Below, piece by piece: positions 1-9,400 of a DNA stretch of 15,451 bases (within the stretch, counting starts at the first letter, position 1; the number at the start of each line of letters is the position of its first letter). The notes beneath the pieces are model-generated. The model was not told where the DNA came from. It did not search any database and worked only from the letters and a program-made list of their open reading frames with translations. Position numbers and translations under genes: made by a program. The stretch spans positions 1 to 15,451 of the forward strand of contig CAYRRM010000047.1 of the NCBI GenBank assembly GCA_964426675.1, given 5' to 3'. The DNA is from DYMC01 sp035406705. GTDB taxonomy: Bacteria > Verrucomicrobiota > Lentisphaeria > Victivallales > GWF2-50-93.

Positions 1-456
1 AAGGGTACAGTTTACCCTTATGAAGCATCTTTGAGATTTAAGAAACTCTATGGTATTTTGCATCTTATCCCACGCACCCTTTACACCAAACAATTTATCC
101 TGCATATCTTTGTATCCATGTATGGACAAGAGCCATTCCCTGCATCCTGCATCCACTATTCGCTTTATTTTTTCGATTGCAAGACCGTTTGTTATGATGC
201 AGGTATGAAGCCCTATGGATTCAGAAAATTTAATGATTTCAGGCAGTTCAGGGTGTATGGTGGGTTCGCCACCGGTAAAATCAGTAGATGTATTGCCCCT
301 TCTTTTGGCTAACATCAGTTCTTTCTTTACTGCGTCCAGGGGTTTTGTCCATCTTTTATCTTCATAGGTGTAATAACACATCTGACACCTTGCATTGCAC
401 ACCCTGTTTACATCAATTACCGCCCTTTTTGTAGGTATTAATTCAGGCAAAAACAT
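1..456 (-). CDS. Radical SAM domain protein, N-terminal part (runs off left edge)
   Basis: The first 152 codons of a gene whose 3' end lies beyond position 1. Residues C20, C24 and C27 form the CX3CX2C motif that binds the [4Fe-4S] cluster in radical SAM enzymes. A GGEPT stretch at residues 62-66 matches the conserved glycine-rich SAM-contacting motif. The N-terminal order (short lead, cysteine motif, GGEPT, then alternating strands and helices with 'ITNGL') is typical of the radical SAM TIM barrel and resembles SPASM/MoaA-like members. The ATG at 454-456 has a GGAGG ribosome binding site at 466-470, nine bases upstream. It begins 24 nt after the stop of the giant glycosyltransferase gene, so it is probably the next gene of the same operon. 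The substrate is unknown. In this context sugar or lipid-carrier modification is possible, but that is inference. The family call is firm; the function is not. Confidence 0.88.
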   Translation of the reverse strand, partial: MFLPELIPTKRAVIDVNRVCNARCQMCYYTYEDKRWTKPLDAVKKELMLAKRRGNTSTDFTGGEPTIHPELPEIIKFSESIGLHTCIITNGLAIEKIKRIVDAGCREWLLSIHGYKDMQDKLFGVKGAWDKMQNTIEFLKSQRCFIRVNCTL

Positions 457-465
457 TATAAGTAT

Positions 466-470
466 CCTCC
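466..470 (-). promoter_or_regulatory. Ribosome binding site of the radical SAM gene
   Basis: GGAGG on the minus strand, nine bases before the ATG at 456. It lies inside the 24-nt spacer after the giant ORF and fixes the start of the radical SAM gene. Confidence 0.7.
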
Positions 471-480
471 AGTGGCATTT

Positions 481-3400
481 TTATATGACAAAAAACACTT
501 CAGATTTTAAAAAATCTTCCTCTATTTTATCCCTCCATGTAAAAACAAAAAGTCGTCTATTTTCTTCCATAGATTTTATCAGCTCCTTTGTTTCTCCTGC
601 AAAAAGGGTAATATCACCGAATTTATCCAGTTCTCCGTTCGGATAGGCTTTTTGTAAGATATCTTCAGCCAATTTGGCATCTTCAGCACCAGTCGCTATT
701 ATAATGGGCAGCTTCTTGTGAACTTTGGCTTTCGTATAGTAGTCAATAATATCAAATATTGTCTTTTTCTCAAAATTGCAAATAAGATGTCTTATTTTGT
801 CAGAGGTATCACAGATAATATCCGCTGTTAGGATAGATTTATCGTTTAAGATTTTATGATACATTGATTCTTCGTCTAAATGATCATGGATATTCCATTT
901 TTCCTTGAACAAATTTAGATTCTTTTCAAATGCAGGTGAATATCCATTTTTTTCTTTATGAAAAGTCTTATTTCCGAAATGATAAATGAATGTGTCCATG
1001 CAGATTAATGGTTTTAATCCCATCCTGTGAATACGCATGGAAAGATCGCTGTCCTCGAAATTTCCCGGGTAAAACCTTTCATCGAATCCACCTGTGCGGT
1101 CAAATACTTCTTTTTTAATTGCAAGGCATAATCCCATAATTACTTCGGTAATCATATATTTATCTTTATTTTTATTCGATATGCCAAAGGCATAGGCAAC
1201 TAATTGACCAAAATTTACTTGATTTAAAGAGTTAAAGGAAACCGGGCAATCTTTTATCCTTTGTCTTCCATTTACATAGTTCGATAACGGCCCTGTTATA
1301 CCTATTGAAGTGTCTTCTGCAAGGGGTTTTATTAATTTTTGAAGCCAGTTTGGGGTAACAATAGTATCGTTATTTAAAAATACAAGATAATCACCTGAAG
1401 CAATGTCTGCACCCTTGTTACAACCACCAGCAAAACCTTTATTCTCATTTATTCTTAAATACCTAATTGTTATTTTTGGATTTCTTTCTTTCCAGCCTTT
1501 AAGGCCCTTAAATAAGGGCACTTCTGAACCATTATCTACAATAATTATTTCGTAAGGTATGTCTGTGTATCTTGAAATGGAGTCAAGACATATCTTTGTA
1601 TATTCCCAGTTGTCTTTTACAGGTATTATGATACTTGTGAGGGTATCTTTAAAATCCTTCTTTGAAAACCCTTTCGTTATCTCGTTGCCGAATACTGATA
1701 TTTCTGAGCTATATGCGCTATCAGAAAAGGTTATATTTTTACAAATCTCATCTACCCTTCCATATTTTCCCTCTTTTAATATATCCTGAAGCTTTCTCTT
1801 CACAGCATCGGGAGAAAAATTATTTTCAATATAGAGCTTTCCATTTGCTGACAGACTATTCCATAAATCCTTGTCATTATAAAGAATAATTACCTTTTCT
1901 GCGAATTCCTTTGCATCATCGGAAATAAGCACATTCACTTTATCTATTAAACCTATACCTTCTGCTCCAATCGATGTTGTTACAACCGGCAGTCCCCAGG
2001 ACAGGGCCTCTCCAATTTTGCCCTTCATGCCCGCACCGTATCGCAAAGGTGCAACAGATACCCTTGCGTTTTTTAAATAAGGGGTAAGGTCTTCCACGTA
2101 GCCGGTAACAATCACATCATCTGAGGCAAGGGCTTTTACATCCTCCTGGGGATTATTCCCAACTATATATAACTTTACATCTTTAAGCACACTTTTTATG
2201 TATGGAAAAATCTCATTACACAGGAAAAAAACAGCGTCCCTATTAGGGGCATGGTTGAAATTACCAACGAAAAGAATATCCCTTGTGCTTTCAAATTTTT
2301 TCTCTACGATCACTCTTTCGTGGATATTGGGAACTATGTCAATTGGTATCTTTCCAAGATATCCCTCAATTGCCCGCCTGTCATCTTCTGTTACAACCCA
2401 GACTCTATCTGCCTGCCTGTATGTAAATATCTCCTGTTCCTTGTTTCTTAATGCTTTTTTGAGTAACTCCTTATCTTCCTTTAATTCTGCCTCTCTTACT
2501 TCCCTTATAAAATGAATATCCACGGAATCCACTATTATCTTTGTATCTGGAGATGTTTTCCTCAAAAAAGGTATCCAGTTCTTAGCAAGGTTCCAGAATT
2601 NNNNNNNNNNAGCATAATCAAAATCTCTTTCTTTCAAAAAAGCCGACAAAGCTTCAACATTGAGGGCATTTCCAGAAGAAAAATTAAAAATAGTGTATGT
2701 CTCAACCCCTATCTCCTCCAAAATGGGTCTGTATTTTGCCTCACCTTCGTTATTCATCGCAATAAACGAAACATGGCAATTAATCGCCTTCATCGACTTT
2801 AAGATGTTAAAAAGCCTCAATGATCCTGATGCTTTATCAAACATGGGTAGAAAATGGTCCAAAACAAGAATTCTCTTTTTTACACCCCTTTCAGATGCAT
2901 TTAAAACGTTCTTTACATCAAAATTAAACTGTTTTTTGAGGTCTTCTTTCCATTTTTGAATAAACTTTTCACGATTTGACACCTGATACTTTTTAAAACC
3001 ACCTGATAAATCAATCCCTGCTGTCTTTCCTTCGTAATGAATAATTACACTTTTTGGTTGGTAATAAACCTTATATCCCCTTCTTCTTATTTCAAAACAC
3101 AGGTCAGTATCCTCATAATATGCCGGGGTGTACCTTTCGTCAAAACCTCCTATCTGTTCCCAAAGATCCCGCCTTACCATAAGAGCTGCGCCAGAACAGT
3201 AATCAACCTCCCTAACAAAATTAAACCTTGGATCCTGGGGGTCCATTCCTCGGCCATAGTTCCAGCCCGTACCATCTGAAAAGATTATCCCTCCCGCCTC
3301 CTGAAGTTTGCCGTCAGGGTATACAAGTTTAGCTCCACAAGCACCGCAATCGGGATAACTTCTGAAAGTCTCTACCAGAGCATCAAGCCATCCAGGCTGT

Positions 3401-6400
3401 GCCTCTGTATCATTATTTAGGAACAGTATGTATTCCCCTCTCGCACGGGAAGCACCAAAATTACATCCGCCTACAAATCCCAAATTATTTTCCAGTCTGA
3501 AATAATGAAGATGAGAAATTTTCAAGCCCTTGAAATAGCTCTCCGTTTCATCAGTAGAACCGTTGTCTACAACTATTATCTCGTATGGTAGGTCAGATCC
3601 GTTCTTTACAATAGAATCAACACATCTAATTGTGAAATGTAGATTATTCAAAACTGGGATTACTATGGATACCAAGGGCTTCAATTCATCAAAGCCACGG
3701 ACCAGTTCTCTGAGATGTGCGAGAATCTCTTGAGATTCACGATCCTTCGGATCAATAGAGATAACTTTCTCATACAGCTCTTTTGCCTCATCAATACGTT
3801 CAAATTCAATGTACAGATTTGCGAGGTTTTTGAGAATTAGTGTGTCGTCCGGTTTTAATCTTATCGCCTTCTCTAAATAGTAGGCTGTTTTTTCTTTGTC
3901 ACCCTTTCTGTAATAGACCCCTGCCAGTTCATTGTAAGCGGGAGCATAGTTAGGATATTCTGATATTATTAGCTCAAGTTCATTTTTGGCCTGATCCAGT
4001 TTTTGGTTCTCTATTAATTGTTCAACAGATTCCATTTTTTCTTTTAGATAGGGATTGCTTTGTAAACTCTTTATGTTCTTTAAGGTGTCCAGATAAAATT
4101 CGTATAACCCTTCTATCTCCTCTTCTAAACTGGGAATTTTGGTTTCTATTGCACCTTTCGATAACTTTTTTAATAGTTCTTTATCGTTAATTAATTTCTT
4201 TAGTGCCTCGGCAAGTGCCTTGTGGTCGCCATTTGGTATTCTTAGCCCATTTATCCCGTCTTTTATAATCGATGAGCCAAAAAAATCAGTAACAATAACC
4301 GGAATTCCCAGAAAGAGCAATTCCCTTACCACTCTATTGTAAGTCTCGAAGTAGGATGGAGCAATTGCTACATGAACATGTTTCGCTATATCTATCAAGT
4401 CATTGTAATCATAGGGCCCAGCATATCTAATCTTTAAAGGGTATGTCTTTTGGAGATCTTTTACCCAATTTAGATATTCTTGAATCGCAGCACCATATAT
4501 CTCAAGCCTGAAACCTTCAAGATCGGCTATTCTTTCAAATGCCTTTAAAAGCACATCAATCCCTTTTCGATATATTAAATTTCCAAAGTAGCCAAAACAA
4601 ATTGTATTATCGTTATTGTCAAACTTATTTACAATGTCTCTTTTGAAATTAAAATCGAATCCTCTGGGTATGACCCTCGTCTTTTCAGAAGGCATCTCAA
4701 TAAAACGGCAAAAATAATTTTTAAACTCTTCTGTTGTAAATACAACGCCATCTATAGATGTTTTATAGATTTCCTCTATATATTTAAATTTTTGCTCATA
4801 TAACAATAACCTGTCTTTTTCTGAGATTGAGATTTGAACACCGCTCCTATTTAATATGTTTACCTCAAGGCATTGAGCGCACTTGAAAGCACTTTCCGGT
4901 CCGCTACACAAAATCCCTTGTTTCCCAGCTTCTATAACAGGAGAATCAAAATAGCAAAGCTCTTCAACATTACATATGCCTCGAACAACAATAGAGCCAA
5001 ACTCTTTAAAAGTTTTTATCATTTCAACAGGCATAAAAACATAGTCGTTCACGTGAATAATATCAGGCTGAAATTCTATTAAAATTTTTCTTACCAGGTC
5101 CAGATATTGTTTAAGAAAAGTTTTATCAAGGGTTAGAAGAAAAGTTTTGAACTTATTAAGGGCTGGCACTTTATATATAACAAAATCTTCATTTAATTCT
5201 TTTGTGGCGCCTTCTTTGACCTCTCCTGATGGTATAAGAACACCCACTTCCAATCCTTTTTTCTTCATACCTATGGCATGATTATATGTGGATAGAGGGG
5301 TCCCTGAAAGTTCGTAGGGATAAATGCTGTGATTGACGAATAAAACCCTTTTTGGGATGTCGTCTTTTGCTACAACCCTCTTATTAGAGTTTCTCTTCTC
5401 GTCACTTTTATTTATACCCATAAAATCTCTTATCTTTCTTATCATCTCGTCCGTTGTGAAGCCGTCTTTTATCATCTTTTCTCTTCCCTTAAGTCCCATT
5501 TTCCTTCTCAGTTCCCCATCTTTAGAAAGCATAAACATATATTCTGCCATCTTATCTACATCACCTTCATCCACAAGAAAACCCGTTACCCCGTGCTCAA
5601 CAGCCTCAGGTATTCCTTCATGATTTGTGGCAACTACTGGCAATCCCACTGCCTGTGCTTCAAGGATACTGTTTGGAAGTCCTTCTCTATTTCCCGTTTC
5701 AGCATCAGTAATTGAATGCTGAACGTATACGCTTGACTGTCTTAATTTTTCTAAGACGAATTCGTTAGGTTTAGAGCTATGAAGAGTTACTGCCTTGTTT
5801 AGATTATGCTTCCTTATAAAACTTTCCACCTCATCTCTCATGGGGCCATCGCCTATTATGTGAAGGTTAACGCTCGGGTTTAACTCATGGACTTTTTTAA
5901 AGGCATTAAGTAGATGCATAATACCTTTTTTAGCAACAAGTCTTGTAACAGCTATGAAGGAACAGGGATCTCTTTCGGGATTAGCCGGAATTTCAGGTAT
6001 ATTTACACCATAATGGATCTTTTTTATCTTCTCTTTAGGTAAGCCGATATCAAGTAGCCGCATCGTCATTGGCTCTGAAACGGTTATAACCCCTTTCACA
6101 ACACTGCCCATCCACTTATAATAGGATACTATGTCCGGGTTTCTTAGAAACTCTGAGGCATCCTGACCATGGAAATGGACAAAGATAGGTAGATGGGAAA
6201 CCCTTTCATTTAGTTCCACAAGAGCTCCACCTATGCAACCAAATTCACAAAGGATATGGGTAACATTATGGGATTTTAAAAAATCAATAACCTCTTTTTC
6301 CAACTTCGAATCAAATCTATAATATCCAAGCTGAATCGGTATTATTTTAATGGGTCCTTTAAACCATGAATCATCGAGAACCGAGCCTGTTAATACAACT

Positions 6401-9400
6401 GTTCTGCCTGGACAGATATTTTTAATGTGCCTTTTTATAAAAGTCTCCGAAATTGCCCCAACTTGAGGACACACAATCGCAAGGACAGGCTCTTTTTGAG
6501 TCGCATAGTCGTATGACGGTTTCCTACATGTTCCTGTCAATCCTGTAATCATAACGCTTTCTTTTTCCATGTCCTCTAATGTTATCTTTTTTGATTTTTT
6601 TTCCCGTTCTAAAAGCTCCACATAAAACGGATAAATAAGTTCGGTAAATCTTTGCCTTTCCACATCACTCATGGAACTTCTTCTCACCCACAGCCCAATC
6701 ATCTGGGCAAGGCTTGCATTCCATCCTCCCATTGCCTCAATGTTTGTCTCTGTAAAGCCTGCGTTTAATAGATGCCTTTTTAGCGAAAAAGGGGTATATC
6801 TATACTCGTCTTGAGGGTTATCGTGGATAGGCCACAAAAACGGCACTGTAAAGAAAAGTCTACCGCCTGGCTTTAAAACCCTATATGCTTCCTTCAGCAC
6901 GTGCTCTATATTTGGCAGATGCTCAAAAACTTCGGTGGCCATTGCACAATCAACAGAATTATCATCAAGGGGGATTTTGTGTCCATCCCAGAATATATCA
7001 GGTTTTTTATCTTTTTGATATTTTGGATTCTCAATGTCCATTCCAATGTATTGTGTGATATTACTGTTCTCTAATACAAACTGTTTATAGGGCATCTCAC
7101 CACATCCGATATCAAGCAATATCCCTTTGCATCGAGATATGAACTCTTTAAGCGCACTATAAATAGAGGAACGGACAAGATATAGATCCATGTTATTTTC
7201 AGATAGTGCAGGATTAATAAAGTCTGTGGGACAATTTGGCTTCACCAAATTTCTTTTTAAAGATAAAGTAAATTTTTCAACCCACATAATGGCTCTTCTA
7301 AGGCGTGGTGAATTTGCATAAATTTTCTCTATTCGTCTCATATCTTGTTTAGCTGCTTCTTCTCCCAGAAGCCATAATCTGAGGATAGCTCTTGCACACT
7401 CTAACTCAACAAGGTCTTCTTTTTTTAAAATTTTTTGATATCGCAGTATAGCCCTATCCATTAAATAAAGTTTGTCCTCTGTTTTTAACTTAGAGACAAT
7501 ACATTCATTAAAAAGTGATGAAGGAATTTCTTTTTTTAACTTAAAAACTATTGAGTTATCTGGAACGTATGAAATAATCTCAAAGTAATCCGAAAAAAGC
7601 TCCATAGTGATTGCTAACCATGGACATGTAGGATGCACCAAATCCTGTTGAATAACTATAGAGTGATCGACAATAAGATTTGGGAAAAATTCCTTAACCA
7701 AATGATCATTTATTTCCCAAGTTTTTGCTACATCTATGAATAATATTTCAATTTTCCCCCCTTTCCATTTAAAATTACGAATATCTCCTTCATGCACTTC
7801 TACGACATTAGAAACTTTAGAAATGTTTTTATCAAAAATATGGCGAATGGAATCCCCTGGCTTTATATCGCCAAAATTCCTTAAATAATTTTCAACTTGG
7901 TGTTCGTCAGCAATGAATAAATCATAAGAGTGAACAACTTTCCTGTCTGGCATATATTTTTTGTTAACAAGAATGCCATTTGCTAAAGCTATTGTAGAGC
8001 CACCAATAAAACACCCTGCATCAATTATAGCACCACTACCGCACCAATAGTCCCTGGCTAACAGGTAAAGTAACTTACGCTCAGGAATAGAAATCATGGT
8101 GGTAACATTTTTAACATCTTCTGGAATCTCCACAGCAACCCAGTTGCCAATGTTAGTAGTGGTTGCAGACACATATGATTGAGACTTTTCAGCGAACTGA
8201 TTTTGCCCTGTGTTACTTCTTGGCATTCTCGAATCTTCCCTGCTTATTCCGTCCTCGGTCTTATTAAGTGGCGGAAGCACTATTTCATTTATTGCTGGGA
8301 GTGAAATATCGCTCTTTGTATTTGCTTTTTCGATGAGTCGGTTGAGAAAGTCTGCCCATTTATCTGCGCAAATATCTATTGTATAATTTTTCTCGATTGT
8401 TTCACGTGCCCTTTTCGAAAGCCTGGACCATAAACCTTTTTCGGTTTTGAGCCTTCTTATGGCATTTAAAAAGTCATCCACCCTGTTATTCACAAGAAGA
8501 CCGTTTTCGTTGTCACTTATTATTTCTGACGCCCCACTTCGAGTCCTTGTACAAACAGGAACAAGCCCACAGCCCATAGCTTCCATTAGCGAAATTGATA
8601 ATCCTTCATAGTCTGAAAGGAGAACGAAAACATGGTGTTTCAACAAGGCTTCAAAAATCTCCTCAATTTGTAGTAAACCTCCGTAAGTAAGCTTATCGCC
8701 TAAATTTAAGCTCCTGATTCGATCAATTACTCTTCCCCCTTCTCTATCCTCACCGTAGAGAGTTGCACGCGTTCCAGGCACCTCAAGGACTGCCCTTTCC
8801 AGTGAATCTATTACATCAAATATTCGCTTCTGACGCTGGATCAACCGGCCAGTATACACAAGAGATAAATTATCCGCTGGCTCATGGCATGTTTTCTGTG
8901 GCAATGGAATTCCGTACGGACAGTGGAGAACGTCAACTTCGGAGACTTTCTTCTCAAGTACAAGGGACTCTATAAACTTAGAAACAGCGACTATGCCGGA
9001 AAGTCTATATTCGGGTAACCCGGAAACAAAATATTCAATCAGCTCATGATGAAAAGTATCATCAGAATGTAGAATTCCAATCGTAGGAATTCCCGCAGCT
9101 TTCACCCACTTCGATGCGTAGTAAGCAGGAACGCAAAGATTAGGAATGAAAACATCAGGCGGACTGTCTTTTAAAACTTTGAGAATTTGAAAAATATTCT
9201 GTTCTGTATATGGCTGCCTCTGCAGTGTGATGCATTTTATCCCAGTTTTAGTGAGATTTTCTACAACAATGCAAGGTCTTCGGTCATTCATAAGAAAAAT
9301 AACTTCAGGTGCGAACCCCTTTTTTGATAATTCGGGCAAAATTCTCTGCAACCAAATATTAGGTCCATTAATGTGATTGGGACCATGAGCGACAAAAATA

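Noticed and set aside
457..480. Possible terminator between the giant ORF and the radical SAM gene
   Set aside because: The spacer is 24 nt, contains a ribosome binding site and has no GC-rich hairpin followed by a T run.
5421..7191. Internal start codons at module junctions (ATG at 5421, 6570 and 7191) that could split the giant ORF into separate proteins
   Set aside because: 5421 has only a weak purine stretch, 6570 has GAGG just two bases away (too close), and 7191 has none. None gives convincing evidence for separate translation.
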